A DNA stretch of 64,000 nt. It comes from an uncultured Chthonomonas sp. (lineage in GTDB: Bacteria; Armatimonadota; Chthonomonadetes; Chthonomonadales; CAJBBX01). The notes under the pieces were generated by a model. The model did not search any database, was not told where the DNA came from, and worked only from the letters and a program-made list of their open reading frames with translations. The position numbers were made by a program, and so were the translations under genes. Where the stretch lies: assembly GCA_903885605.1 (NCBI GenBank), contig CAISJD010000082.1, positions 1 to 64,000 on the forward strand. Direction: 5' to 3'. This document shows positions 50,528 through 59,268 of this stretch, piece by piece (positions within the stretch are counted from its first letter, which is position 1; the number at the start of each line of letters is the position of its first letter).

Positions 50528-51272
50528 TGGTACGCTCCTTGCGTGAGGTTAAACTCATACACTGATCGTCGGGCAGGGCCGGGCCCTGGGCGAAGAACGC
50601 CTGGAGCACGGCTCGGCCGTCGGGGAAACGGTCTGTCCAGTCTTCCGGATGGAACTGCACGCCCACAAGGGGCCGCTCCTCGTGCCTCATGGCCTGGATG
50701 CGGCACTCCGGTGTGGAGGCCAGCAGGCGGAAGCCCGGGGGAAGGCGCTTGATCTCGCAGTAGTGCGACTCGCAGACGGCGGGCGGCGCGCCGCACGTGG
50801 CGAACAGCGGGTCGGCGGCATGGAGCTCCAGCTCGTGGAAGCCGACCTCCATGAAGTAGTCGGGGTGGTAGTGCGGGTTGAGCGCCGGCTCGCCGGGTGT
50901 GCGGAGGCGCATGGGCTTGTCGACCGGCTGGGCGCCGCCCTCCAACTCGCCGTTGTAGAGATAGCCCAGGAGCTGGTGGGAGCCACAGATGGCGAGCACG
51001 GGCACGTCCGTGACATCCAGAGCCATGCCGCAGACGGCCTCCAGCGAGGCGGGCGTGTACTGCTCGAACGACCGCGCGAAGCCGCTCAGCACGATGGCAG
51101 AGGGCTCCAGGCGCCGCACCAGGTCGGTGTCGGCCTGCAGGAACGAAACCGTGAGGCATGGCCTTCCGGCGCACTCCTCGAAGCGTGCGGCGTGGCGCGC
51201 GTACGTCTGCGCCCAGGAGCCCCACTCGTCGGGCTGCGCGAAGCCGACGTAGAGCAGCGGCCGCGGCCCCAT
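50520..51272 (-). CDS. Class I glutamine-amidotransferase-like protein
   Basis: A 250-residue protein with the GATase1 fold: LAICGSHQLLGYLYNG holds the elbow with candidate nucleophile Cys, and VGVQFHPEDW the His-Glu pair. The nucleophile context GSHQ differs from the standard GxCxGxQ by having CGSHQLL, as in GATase1-like peptidases. ATG 51272 overlaps the GT2 stop by 1 bp (TGATG), so translation is coupled. It overlaps the E1 gene by 8 bp. It may supply ammonia or hydrolyse a gamma-glutamyl bond; substrate unknown. Confidence 0.8.
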   Translation of the reverse strand: MGPRPLLYVGFAQPDEWGSWAQTYARHAARFEECAGRPCLTVSFLQADTDLVRRLEPSAIVLSGFARSFEQYTPASLEAVCGMALDVTDVPVLAICGSHQLLGYLYNGELEGGAQPVDKPMRLRTPGEPALNPHYHPDYFMEVGFHELELHAADPLFATCGAPPAVCESHYCEIKRLPPGFRLLASTPECRIQAMRHEERPLVGVQFHPEDWTDRFPDGRAVLQAFFAQGPALPDDQCMSLTSRKERTNA

Positions 51273-52639
51273 CAGCGGACCCTCCCCAGCTTCAGGCGGA
51301 AGAAGCCCACGGTCGTCATGCGCAGGAGCTCGACGCCGTTGCGGAACCGGCTGATGTTGGTGGAGCCGTAGACGCGCTGGCGGTAGCGGATCGGCACGTC
51401 GACGATGCCCAGCCCCAGCGTCGCGGCCGGGAAGATGAGCTCGAAGTCGCCGAAGGGGTCGAAGTCGCCGAAGTCGCCGCGCCAGGCCGTGAAGCGGGCG
51501 TAGTCGTCGCGCGAGACGAGCTTGGTGCCGCAGAGCGAGTCGCCGATGGTAGCTCCGAGGACGTTGCTGAGAGCCCGGGCGAAGAAGAGGTTGCCCAGAT
51601 GGTTCAGGAACCGCATGGCCTCGCCCTCCATGGGGTAGACCAGGCGGGAGCCGTTGATGAAGTCGGCCAGGCCGGCGCGGTAGGCCTCGTAGAACCTCGG
51701 GAGCAGCTCCGGCGGCATCGTCAGGTCCGCGTCGAGGATCGTCAGCAGGTCGCAGGTCGCCTTGGAGAAGCCCAGCCGCACGGCGTCGTTCTTCCCCTTG
51801 CCCGTCTGCTTGTAGGCGGCGAGCCTGAGGCGGTCGGCATAGAGCGGCAGGACCCGCTGGATCTCCTCCCACGTGCCGTCGGACGAGCCGCCCTCGACGA
51901 AGATCACCTCGATGGCGGCGCCGCCCAGGTCGGGCATCCGCTGCAGGGCTCCTTCGATGTTGCCGCGCTCGTTGCGTGCTGGAATGACCACCGTCAGCGA
52001 GGGCCGCTCGGCCTCCGGCTTCACCGGGCGCAGCACCAGCACCGTGACGAGGCTGAGCCAGCGGAACAGGGGCGCCGCGGGCATGAGCGTGTTCACCTGG
52101 TCGCCCAGCCCCAACAGGCGGAAGGGGACGTAGACAGCAGGCCTGATGCGCACTACCTCGAAACCGGAGATGCGCGCGATATTGCGCAGGTCGGTGCGCG
52201 TAACGAAAGTGCTCGGCATCTCGCCGCGCCGAATGCCCAGGGCGTTGGCCAGGCGGTAGAGCCAGCGGAGGTAGGGGTTGAACGCGACCAACGCGAGGCG
52301 CGACGTCCGGCCCATCCGGGCGTGGAGCTCCAGCAGGTCGCGCTGGATATCGAAGTCGTGGTTCAGGTTGCCGTTCATCAGCACCAGCGTCGGGCCCGGC
52401 TGATCGAGCGGCAACGCATCGGCCGACGCGTCATCCACGCGGCACTTGTCCGCGCAATCGACGAGACCCAGCAGCAAGCCGCTGTCGTCCGGACGCGGCC
52501 GCCACTGCACCACGCGGGCGAAATAGCGGCTAAACGCAGCCAACTCGGCGGCGATCACCTGATTCACGTAAACCCGCCAGCCGCGCGTCGGCCCGCTCGG
52601 GGCCACTCGATCTGCGCTGCCGGCGCTGGTTGATGGCAT
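51272..52639 (-). CDS. GT2 glycosyltransferase with N-terminal methyltransferase-like domain
   Basis: A 455-residue protein. The C-terminal part (about 210-455) is a DPMS-like GT2: LTVVIPARNERGNI, VIFVEGGSSDGTW, LLTILDADLTMPPELL and GDFELIFPAATLG, with the DAD metal motif intact. The N-terminal 200 residues resemble the later half of a class I methyltransferase (TLVLMNGNLNHDFDIQRDLL, then FNPYLRWLYRLANALG), although the SAM loop is poor. ATG 52639 follows GAGAGAGACGG. It begins the operon with the amidotransferase-like and E1 genes and may modify lipid-linked or cell-surface glycans. Confidence 0.82.
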   Translation of the reverse strand: MPSTSAGSADRVAPSGPTRGWRVYVNQVIAAELAAFSRYFARVVQWRPRPDDSGLLLGLVDCADKCRVDDASADALPLDQPGPTLVLMNGNLNHDFDIQRDLLELHARMGRTSRLALVAFNPYLRWLYRLANALGIRRGEMPSTFVTRTDLRNIARISGFEVVRIRPAVYVPFRLLGLGDQVNTLMPAAPLFRWLSLVTVLVLRPVKPEAERPSLTVVIPARNERGNIEGALQRMPDLGGAAIEVIFVEGGSSDGTWEEIQRVLPLYADRLRLAAYKQTGKGKNDAVRLGFSKATCDLLTILDADLTMPPELLPRFYEAYRAGLADFINGSRLVYPMEGEAMRFLNHLGNLFFARALSNVLGATIGDSLCGTKLVSRDDYARFTAWRGDFGDFDPFGDFELIFPAATLGLGIVDVPIRYRQRVYGSTNISRFRNGVELLRMTTVGFFRLKLGRVR

Positions 52640-52821
52640 CCGTCTCTCTCCTGCCGTCGGGATGCCACACGGTACCCCAACGGCCCGGTCAGGACCTCGC
52701 ACGGCCAACTTTCGCCCCGACTCCGGCGCGGACCGCGCGAACACCCTCCATGATACGCTAAAATGTGAAGGGATTCAACGGCCAATCGCAAGAGAACGAA
52801 AGCAGACGGCGAGGTCGCACG

Positions 52822-53625
52822 ATGACACACGCACCCATGACGCACCAGAATGCCATGTTCGCCGAAGAGCGGCATCGCGCCATCCTTGAAAGGCTACGCG
52901 ACTCCGGCAAGGCGACAGTGGAGGAGCTAGCCTCGGCCTTCCAGGTCTCGGCGCCGACGATTCGTTCCGACCTGGCACGCCTGGAGCAGCAGGGCCTCCT
53001 GCGCCGAACCCACGGAGGCGCACTCAGCGTCGACGGAACGCTGTTTGAGCCGCCGTACGACCACAGGGAAGTGCTGCTCCACCGCGAGAAGCGCGCCATC
53101 GCACGCATGGCGGCCGACGCGGTGAAGGATGACGAGACCGTCCTGCTCGACGCCGGTACGACGACCTGCGAGATCGCGCGCATCCTGAAGGACCGGCGGC
53201 GGCTCACCGTGGTCACAAACTCGCTGGCCAACGCGGCCATCCTGATGGAGAACCCGGGCATCGAGGTGATCCTCGTCGGCGGCACCATGCAGGCGCAGAG
53301 GCGAGCGACGCTGGGCCCCCTGGCGGTTCGGTTCCTGACGTCGATCCATGTGGACCGGGCGTTCCTGGCCTTTAACGGTGTGCACCCGGACGCCGGCTTC
53401 ACCGTCGTCGACTTCGACGCCGCCGAGGTGAAGCGGCAGATGATGGCCCGTGCGGCCGAGGTGGTTGTGGTGGCGGATAGCGGCAAGATCGGGCGGTCGG
53501 CATTCGCCGTGGTAGCTCCGGTCAGCGCCGCGCACCTGCTCATGACGGACGACGGGGCGCCGGCGCATGTGCTGGCCCGCATCGCCGAGCAGGGGTTGCC
53601 GTACCGCGTCGCCAAGGCGGCATAG
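52822..53625 (+). CDS. DeoR/GlpR-family transcriptional regulator
   Basis: A 267-residue repressor-type protein. The N-terminal winged helix (EERHRAILERLRDSGKATVE then ELASAFQVSAPTIRSDLARL, ending RRTHGGA) is the DeoR hallmark. The C-terminal DeoRC sensor domain shows LLDAGTTTCEIAR, VTNSLANA and DRAFLAFNGV, which bind sugar phosphates. ATG 52822 has GAGG 7 nt before it. A TAAAAT at 52759 may be its -10. The neighbours give no clear target; the sugar-related genes at 59.3 kb are candidates. Confidence 0.88.
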   Translation: MTHAPMTHQNAMFAEERHRAILERLRDSGKATVEELASAFQVSAPTIRSDLARLEQQGLLRRTHGGALSVDGTLFEPPYDHREVLLHREKRAIARMAADAVKDDETVLLDAGTTTCEIARILKDRRRLTVVTNSLANAAILMENPGIEVILVGGTMQAQRRATLGPLAVRFLTSIHVDRAFLAFNGVHPDAGFTVVDFDAAEVKRQMMARAAEVVVVADSGKIGRSAFAVVAPVSAAHLLMTDDGAPAHVLARIAEQGLPYRVAKAA

Positions 53626-53656
53626 CCCCGCGGCCCTCCAGCCGGAGAGGCGACAA

Positions 53657-53699
53657 CGGCCCGCTCCAGAGCCGGGAGTACCCAGCTCGGAGCGGGCCG
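53657..53699. terminator. Long hairpin between convergent genes
   Basis: CGGCCCGCTCC (53657-53667) pairs perfectly with GGAGCGGGCCG (53689-53699); an inner GAGCCGGG/CCCAGCTC pairing extends the stem. It separates the DeoR gene and the lipoprotein gene, and on the minus strand TTGT follows. Confidence 0.5.
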
Positions 53700-53731
53700 C
53701 TGCATGCTTGCGGTCGGCTGTCGGCGCGCCG

Positions 53732-53935
53732 CTACTTGGCCTCGGCGCCAGGTGCCGCCGGAGGTGGCGCCGCCAGGGACACGGGCGCATTCGCTTCAGG
53801 CTTGCCCGCGTTCTTCGATGGCGGCGGCGCCTTGTCGTCCTCGGCTGCCTTGTTACCGGCACATCCGGCTAGCGACAGCGATACCAACGCCGTTAGCGCA
53901 GCGAGGCAGCACCGTACGCCGTACCGGCCGATCAC
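53732..53935 (-). CDS. Small lipoprotein coupled to the prepilin gene
   Basis: A 67-residue protein starting at GTG 53935, which overlaps the prepilin stop by one base (TAGTG). A signal segment CLAALTALVSLSLAGC ends in the lipobox LAGC, with Cys25 the lipidation site. The mature part is short and disordered, rich in Pro, Ala and Lys. The start is set by the overlap; longer frames run into the prepilin gene. Tiny lipoproteins after H-X9-DG prepilins recur in related genomes; their function is not known. Confidence 0.7.
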   Translation of the reverse strand: MIGRYGVRCCLAALTALVSLSLAGCAGNKAAEDDKAPPPSKNAGKPEANAPVSLAAPPPAAPGAEAK

Positions 53936-54777
53936 TAGTCGAGGTCCCAGATGTACTGCGAGCGGTCGATGATGTTGACGCTGCGCAGTGTCTTGGTGGA
54001 GGTCCAGTTGGTGCCGGCCGCCAGGGCGCCCGGCCTCATGAACTTCACATGGCCGTCGCAGAAGCCCACGTTGCCGCCGTCGGAATGCCGGGCCAGGAAG
54101 AAGCCCGTATTGGTGATACCGTTGAGGCCGTACCACAGGTTCGCGTTGACACCCCAGTCACCGTAGGTGCAGGCGCCGTCGGTGGATGTCATCGCGCCGG
54201 GGGCGTAGGCGATGGCGGAGCCGATGTTGGCATCGGTGCCGCTGCTCTGGCCGGTCTCGGTCAGGAGGACCGTCTCGCCGACCTTGGCGATGCCGGCGAT
54301 GGCCATGGGCGGGCCGAACATGTTGCCGTCGCTGCGTAGCGGACCGAAGTCGGTGCAGCCCGGAGTCGTGCCCTTGTTCATGTAGGTGGCGTTGAGGCCG
54401 TACTGGACCGAGTACTTCCAGTAGGTGCCGTTCTCACGCGCGGGATCGCCCTGCCAGGCGGCGGGAAGCTTGGGGCCGCCGGACGGGCAGAACATCATGT
54501 CCCAGTTCTTGATGTACGGCTGGACACGATCAGTCCAGAGGCTACTGACCCTGGGGTCGTTCCAACTGATCGCCAGGGGCATGGTCTCGTCGTAGTCCTG
54601 CAGGTACATGTGTACGGCTGTCGCAATCTGCTTGCTGTTCGAAAGGCACGCCGTCTGCCTCGCCTTCTCCCGGGCCTGAGCAAAGACCGGGAACAGAATC
54701 GCAGCGAGGATCGCGATAATCGCAATCACGACCAGCAGTTCGATCAAGGTAAAGCCGGATCGCCTGTTCCGCTCCAT
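53935..54777 (-). CDS. Prepilin-type H-X9-DG protein
   Basis: A 280-residue pseudopilin-like protein. It starts [17 protein letters not shown] with a short basic leader and the cleavage/methylation signal, then [21 protein letters not shown] and the conserved TACLSNSKQ. The C-terminal part holds [16 protein letters not shown], an H-X9-DG motif, and extra Cys that may form a disulfide. Export and leader removal by a PilD-like peptidase are expected. It resembles the prepilin at 37.3 kb but is only moderately similar. It is coupled to a lipoprotein gene downstream. Confidence 0.9.
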   Translation of the reverse strand: MERNRRSGFTLIELLVVIAIIAILAAILFPVFAQAREKARQTACLSNSKQIATAVHMYLQDYDETMPLAISWNDPRVSSLWTDRVQPYIKNWDMMFCPSGGPKLPAAWQGDPARENGTYWKYSVQYGLNATYMNKGTTPGCTDFGPLRSDGNMFGPPMAIAGIAKVGETVLLTETGQSSGTDANIGSAIAYAPGAMTSTDGACTYGDWGVNANLWYGLNGITNTGFFLARHSDGGNVGFCDGHVKFMRPGALAAGTNWTSTKTLRSVNIIDRSQYIWDLD

Positions 54778-55062
54778 TATAGAGCTCCTCCCTCCCAGAG
54801 TGTTGGCGCCCGGCGGCGCGGTTCGCCGCCGAGGGCGTCTGCACGTTCAGCGCTTAACCGCCACGAGTCTGAAGCCTTGTGCGCCGCGCACCCCGGAGCG
54901 CTCCTCCGAGGCCACGCCTACGCACGGCCTGGTCAGCATGCGGCGCACCGAACTCCCACTCCGCGGTTGCCCGGATGGGCACAACTCAGGACTGATTCTT
55001 CGGGACGACCGCCGGCGGCCAACGCCCACAGCACGGAACGCAAGGGCCGCTACGAGCCGACA
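54778..55062 (-). other. Long leader of the second prepilin gene
   Basis: About 285 nt between the likely promoter and the ATG hold no credible gene. A stem GGCGGCG-AACCG-CGCCGCC, extended by flanking GC pairs, lies about 50-70 nt before the start. The ribosome site is GGAGGGAGGAG. Base composition matches non-coding. The stem-near-start layout resembles the leader of the first prepilin, though the sequences do not align. Confidence 0.4.
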
Positions 55063-55068
55063 TATACT

Positions 55069-55097
55069 AGGTTACAGCACCTGCTTCGGTCTGTCAA
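55069..55097 (-). promoter_or_regulatory. Possible promoter for the second prepilin
   Basis: On the minus strand, consensus TTGACA (55092-55097) with TAACCT (55069-55074) at a 17-bp spacer. TAGTAT a few bases on is an alternative -10 but at 22 bp. Confidence 0.45.
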
Positions 55098-55189
55098 GAG
55101 CTTTGGGCGTGACCTTTGCCCTGCGGACGCAAGTTGAGGGCGAAGTCCGCCTCGCGAACGACGCCCTCACCGCCCGATCGGGCCCTGAT

Positions 55190-55699
55190 CTAGAACCCAA
55201 ACCCTACCGACATGGCCCAGCCGTTGAGTTCGCCGTGGCTCTGCGTGACGCCGAGGTAGCGAAGGTCAACGTTGATCGGGTTCACGCCGGGCTTGAGGCT
55301 GTAACCCACAAGAAGGTTGTACGCCAGGCTCGAAAGGCCGCGGCTCGTGTCATGGCCGTAGCTGACGCCGAGGCCGGCGCCGTAGCGGAGGCCCTGCGAG
55401 GCGCCGCGGGCGTTCAGGCAGATCGGAATGTTGTAGATGGTGCTGCTGCCGCCCGCACCGTAGTAGTCGATGCTGAGGGTGCCCTTCCAGCGGTCGGCCT
55501 CATAGAAGGTCCGCTCGCCGCCCAGGGAGAACCAGACATCACGCCCAGCCTCGCGCGCGGACTCGCGCTCGGGCAGGAAGAACCCTACGCGGAGTTCCCA
55601 GTTCTTGGTGAGCTCGGAGTCATCCAACGTCTGGGCCTGGGCCGCACCACCGACGCCCAGCACGAGCGCCAGACCAACCAGCCATCCAAACCTTCTCAC
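55190..55699 (-). CDS. Small secreted beta-barrel-like protein
   Basis: A 169-residue protein of unknown function. A signal peptide (WLVGLALVLGVGGAAQAQ, cut about residue 22) leads into alternating strands: NWELRVGFFL, DVWFSLGGERTF, WKGTLSIDYYGAG, LRYGAGLGVSYGHD, NLLVGYSL and finally GWAMSVGFGF. The last strand ends in Phe, as outer-membrane barrels do. It would make an 8-strand barrel of OmpA/OmpW size. It lies alone between the prepilin leader and argS. Confidence 0.7.
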   Translation of the reverse strand: MRRFGWLVGLALVLGVGGAAQAQTLDDSELTKNWELRVGFFLPERESAREAGRDVWFSLGGERTFYEADRWKGTLSIDYYGAGGSSTIYNIPICLNARGASQGLRYGAGLGVSYGHDTSRGLSSLAYNLLVGYSLKPGVNPINVDLRYLGVTQSHGELNGWAMSVGFGF

Positions 55700-55817
55700 G
55701 TTTCGCCCTCCTGAGTTCGGCCCGGCGCCGGCGCACTATCCGTTGTTGCGTGCGCGGCGCACGGTCCAGATCGATTCTCGGTCTCGCATGTTCCGAGCCA
55801 GCATATTGTACTTGATG

Positions 55818-57590
55818 TCAAGCCGAAGCATCGTCGCCATCGGCCGCAGCGGGGCCTGATGACCTCTCCATCTTCGTAGGAGCCTCAATGCCCAGAAGCG
55901 CCAGCAGGTTACGCACTACGGTGGCGGTCGACTGGAACAACGCCAGGCGCGCCCCGCGCAACTCGTCCGAGACGCCCACCTTGAGCGCCGGGCACTCCTC
56001 GTAGAACTGGTGCAGGGCCTGCCCGATTTCGCGCACGAAGCCCGCCAGCCGGTGTGGAGCCAACAGGTCGGCGGCCATTCGGACCTCGCCCGGGTAGTCG
56101 GCGAGCTTCCGTAGCAGGTCCAGCTCCTTCTCGTGCGTCAGGAGCGACCGTGCAGCCTCAGACGCCAGAGGCGCCGCGACGCCCTCGTCCTCTGCGCGCT
56201 GCAGCACGCTGCAGCAGCGTGCGTGGGCATACTGGGCGTAGAAGACGGGGTTCTCCGAGCTCTGCCGCTTGGCCAGCTCCAGATCGAATGCCGCCGTGGT
56301 TTCGTAGGAGTTCATCAGGAAGTAGAAGCGCCCCGCGGCGCGGCCCACCTCGTTCACCAGGTCGACCAGCGGGATGATGTCCCCTGCCCTCTTGGACCCA
56401 CGCACGGGCTCCCCGTCGCGCATGAGCATCACCATCTGCGTCAGGAGCACCTCGCACTGCTCCGCGGGACACCCCAGCGCGGCAATGCCGGCCTTGAGGC
56501 GCGACACGTAGCCGTGGTGGTCGGCGCCCCAGATGTTGATCAGCCGGTTGAAGCCCCTGTCAAACTTGTCGCGATGGTACGCGGCGTCGGCGGCGACGTA
56601 GGTCTCCTTCTCGTTCGAGCGCACCAGGACCCTGTCCTGGTCGTCGCCCGAGAGGACCGTCGTCTTCAGCCAGAGCGCGCCGTCCTTCTCGTAGGCGTAG
56701 CCCCGGGCCTTCATGTCGGTGATCGCCTTCCGCACCGCGCCGGTGTCGTAGAGCGAGCTCTCGAAGAACCAGCGATCGAACTCCACGCCAAAGGCCGCCA
56801 GGGCCGATCGCTGCTGGTTGATCATCTGCTCGGTGGCTAGGCGGCGGAACTCCAGGCTCCGCTCGCCCACGGCAAGCCCGGACAGCGAGTCGCCGACCTG
56901 CGAGACGATCTCGCGGGCCATCTCAATGACATAATCGCCCTGGTAGCCGTTCTCGGGCATCTCGACCGGCCGGCCCAGCTCCTGCAGGTAGCGGCAGGCC
57001 AGCGACTCGCCGAGCAGCTCCATCTGCGTGGAATTGAGCGCGTCGTTCACGTAGAACTCGGTGCTCACCTCGGCTCCGCAGGCCTGGAGCAGGCGGCGCA
57101 GCGTATCTCCCAGGGCGGCCGCGCGGCCGTTCACCACGCTGATCGGACCCGTTGGGTTGGCGCTGACGAACTCGATGAGAGCCTTGTCGCCGGCGTGGGC
57201 CCGATTGGAGCCGTACGCCTCGTCCTTGGTCTCAATCTCCACCATCACGTCGTGGAGCCAGTCGGGGCGGAGGTGGAAGTTGAGGAAGCCGGGACCGGCG
57301 ATCTCGGCGCGCTCCACAAGGCCCGAGGGAGCGGGAATCCACTTCAGGATCCGCGCGGCGACATCCGGAGCGGGTAGGCCCGTGCTCCGGGCCAGCAGCA
57401 TCGGCAGGTTGCAGGCGTAGTCGCCGAACTGCTTGCGGCGCGGCGGCTCCAGAACCACTGCGGGCAGCGGGCCGTCTAACTGCAACTCACCGGCCTGGCA
57501 CGCAGCCAGCACGGCTTCGCGGATAAGGGTCGTCAGCCTATCGGTTACCACGTGGTCACTCCAGCGTCGGCTCGGTTCGAGCTTAGTCAT
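55818..57590 (-). CDS. argS: Arginyl-tRNA synthetase with unusual HIGH motif
   Basis: A 590-residue class I synthetase charging tRNA-Arg. The N-terminal Add-1 domain (RKQFGDYACNLPMLLA, GPGFLNFHL) and the C-terminal anticodon-binding domain (ALHQFYEECPAL, then ALLGIEAPTKM) are normal. The HIGH region normally reads TGPLHVGHGR; here it is TGPISVVNGR, so both His are replaced. The KMSKS counterpart reads RGSKRAGD. SANPTG and the rest are intact, so it is a functional-looking divergent subtype, not a pseudogene. Confidence 0.9.
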   Translation of the reverse strand: MTKLEPSRRWSDHVVTDRLTTLIREAVLAACQAGELQLDGPLPAVVLEPPRRKQFGDYACNLPMLLARSTGLPAPDVAARILKWIPAPSGLVERAEIAGPGFLNFHLRPDWLHDVMVEIETKDEAYGSNRAHAGDKALIEFVSANPTGPISVVNGRAAALGDTLRRLLQACGAEVSTEFYVNDALNSTQMELLGESLACRYLQELGRPVEMPENGYQGDYVIEMAREIVSQVGDSLSGLAVGERSLEFRRLATEQMINQQRSALAAFGVEFDRWFFESSLYDTGAVRKAITDMKARGYAYEKDGALWLKTTVLSGDDQDRVLVRSNEKETYVAADAAYHRDKFDRGFNRLINIWGADHHGYVSRLKAGIAALGCPAEQCEVLLTQMVMLMRDGEPVRGSKRAGDIIPLVDLVNEVGRAAGRFYFLMNSYETTAAFDLELAKRQSSENPVFYAQYAHARCCSVLQRAEDEGVAAPLASEAARSLLTHEKELDLLRKLADYPGEVRMAADLLAPHRLAGFVREIGQALHQFYEECPALKVGVSDELRGARLALFQSTATVVRNLLALLGIEAPTKMERSSGPAAADGDDASA

Positions 57591-57679
57591 TCCGGCGCGT
57601 AAGCGCAGGACGAAAGAAAGAGCCTACCACCGAATACGCCGGAACTCGGCACATGCCGCGCCGATAGGGCTCCTGTGCA

Positions 57680-58870
57680 CTACTGCACGAGCGCTCGAAC
57701 CGCATAGAACACGGCCTCCACTGCCGCAACACCTGTGATGACGCCCGCCATGGTCTGGGGAGCGCCCATACACCAGAGGCGCCGTAGCCGGGACGGCGGC
57801 GCGGCCGGCGCGAGGTAGCTCGAGCGCATCAGGTCGTTGGCAGCATCGATGGCGGCGCGCAGCTGGCGGTCGTTCGGCTCGCGGGTGGTGAACCAGCGCT
57901 GCAGCAGCGGACCCAGCCGCCGGTAGAGCAGCCATGCCAGCCCGCCGCCGATGAGGGCGCTGTCGGCCTCGGCCAAACCGGCAGGCCTGACAGCCGAGAG
58001 CGCCTGCGTCGCCGCCACGAAGATGCCGAGCGCCGCGATAAGGTTCGTGCCGCAGCGGGCGTGGACGCGCGACATCCGGCGAACGACGCCAATCTCCAGC
58101 GGCTCGCCCTGGTCCATGGCGTTGATCACCTTGTGCTCGGCTCCGTGGTAGCCGGCCAGCGGAAGTGCCCGGAGCATGAACAGGAAGACGGGCGCCACCG
58201 CGGCCTGCACCAGTAGCCACTGGACCTCGGAGGCCGTCGGGGCTTCGGCCGAGAGCCAGAGAGAGAACCACGTCCCATTTCCGGTGCGCTCGGCTACCCA
58301 GGCGCCCAGGCCCACGATGCCGTGGGAGAGGCCCAGCGCCGCGCCCAGGAGCGCGCCGGTGGCGTAGATCGCCCAATTGCTCGACCCGCCGCGCGCCGAG
58401 CCCGTGGTGAGGTAGACGCCGCGCGGAGTGGCCATGCCTCCGGCGCCTGCGGGCCGGTGGGCCAGGTCGGCCGGAGCCAGTTGGTCCGGGAGGTACGCAA
58501 TGCCGACGTAGCGGCCCGAGGCGTCGACGACGATCACGGACGACGTGGCGGCGGTCCCTGCCAGGACGGCCTCCGCGTCGCCGGGGCCGCCCGTGACGCG
58601 CGCCGTCCGGTCGCCGATCTCCATCAGGCCGAACGCCGGGCCGTTCAGGTCGAGGTTCCTCCCCGATGCCGCGGCCGCCAGGGCCGACGAGCTGACGGAG
58701 CCGAGGTAGGCGCCGCGTTCGTTGACGACCGCCACCGAGGCGGCGCCGGCGGCGCGCAGCAGGTCTACCGCACGGCGCAGGCTGCTGTTGGGCGAGAGCG
58801 GCGGCACGGGTCGGATCAGCGGTTGGGCGCCCGTGGCGCCGTGTGGCTCTTGGGTCGGAGTAGGTTCCAT
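57680..58870 (-). CDS. CBS-pair / DUF1385 membrane fusion protein
   Basis: A 396-residue protein. The first part (about 20-135) looks like two CBS motifs: LRRAVDLLRAAGAASVAVVN then YLGSVSSSAL, and AEAVLAGTAATSSVIVVDASGRYVGIAYL. The second part is DUF1385: YHGAEHKVINAMDQGEPL and RVHARCGTN with several TM helices. Stand-alone DUF1385 proteins, found near prfA or rpmE in Gram-positives, have no known role. A CBS sensor fused to them suggests nucleotide control, which is inference. It is divergent from rpmB. Confidence 0.78.
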   Translation of the reverse strand: MEPTPTQEPHGATGAQPLIRPVPPLSPNSSLRRAVDLLRAAGAASVAVVNERGAYLGSVSSSALAAAASGRNLDLNGPAFGLMEIGDRTARVTGGPGDAEAVLAGTAATSSVIVVDASGRYVGIAYLPDQLAPADLAHRPAGAGGMATPRGVYLTTGSARGGSSNWAIYATGALLGAALGLSHGIVGLGAWVAERTGNGTWFSLWLSAEAPTASEVQWLLVQAAVAPVFLFMLRALPLAGYHGAEHKVINAMDQGEPLEIGVVRRMSRVHARCGTNLIAALGIFVAATQALSAVRPAGLAEADSALIGGGLAWLLYRRLGPLLQRWFTTREPNDRQLRAAIDAANDLMRSSYLAPAAPPSRLRRLWCMGAPQTMAGVITGVAAVEAVFYAVRALVQ

Positions 58871-58888
58871 AGGGGTTCAGGTCCGGTT

Positions 58889-58898
58889 GTGCTATACT
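58889..58898 (+). promoter_or_regulatory. Extended -10 promoter for rpmB
   Basis: TG-C-TATACT with TATACT at 58893-58898 gives an extended -10 element; no good -35 is seen. The leader to the rpmB ATG is about 55 nt. Confidence 0.5.
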
Positions 58899-58960
58899 GA
58901 CGCGCCGGTTCACGCCGGCAGGATGCAGTGTGTGTTCATCGCGCAGGAGGCGCTGTCTCA

Positions 58961-59173
58961 ATGCAGCAGTGTGCAGTATGCGGCAAAGGCCCTCAGTTTG
59001 GCCAGAACATTCGTCACGTCCACTCCGGGGCGTGGGCGCTGAAGGCGCAGCGGACCAAGCGCCGCTGGCTTCCCAACCTTCAGACGGCTCGTATCAGCCT
59101 CGGCGGCACCACGCGCAAGGTTCGCGTGTGCGTCCGTTGCCTCAAGGCCGGCAAGGTGGCGCGGGCCGTTTAG
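58961..59173 (+). CDS. rpmB: 50S ribosomal protein L28
   Basis: Ribosomal protein bL28, 70 residues. It has QCAVCGKGPQFGQNIRHVHS, the RTKRRWLPNLQ block and VRVCVRCLKAGKV. The two CxxC pairs make it the zinc-binding (C+) form, common outside zinc-starved strains. AGGAGG at 58944 lies 11 nt before ATG 58961. It is monocistronic by layout. Confidence 0.93.
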   Translation: MQQCAVCGKGPQFGQNIRHVHSGAWALKAQRTKRRWLPNLQTARISLGGTTRKVRVCVRCLKAGKVARAV

Positions 59174-59268
59174 ACGGCTCCGCCACCTTCTCCGCCTCGT
59201 CTCCGCCCTACCCCTCCGCCTGGCCGGCCAGTGGCAGGTGGTTTCTGCCCGCCCTGGAGCGAACTCCG

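Noticed and set aside
55700-55817. Minus-strand TTGACA near 55810 as promoter of the small barrel gene
   Set aside because: No -10 at a proper distance; a TACAAT lies too close.
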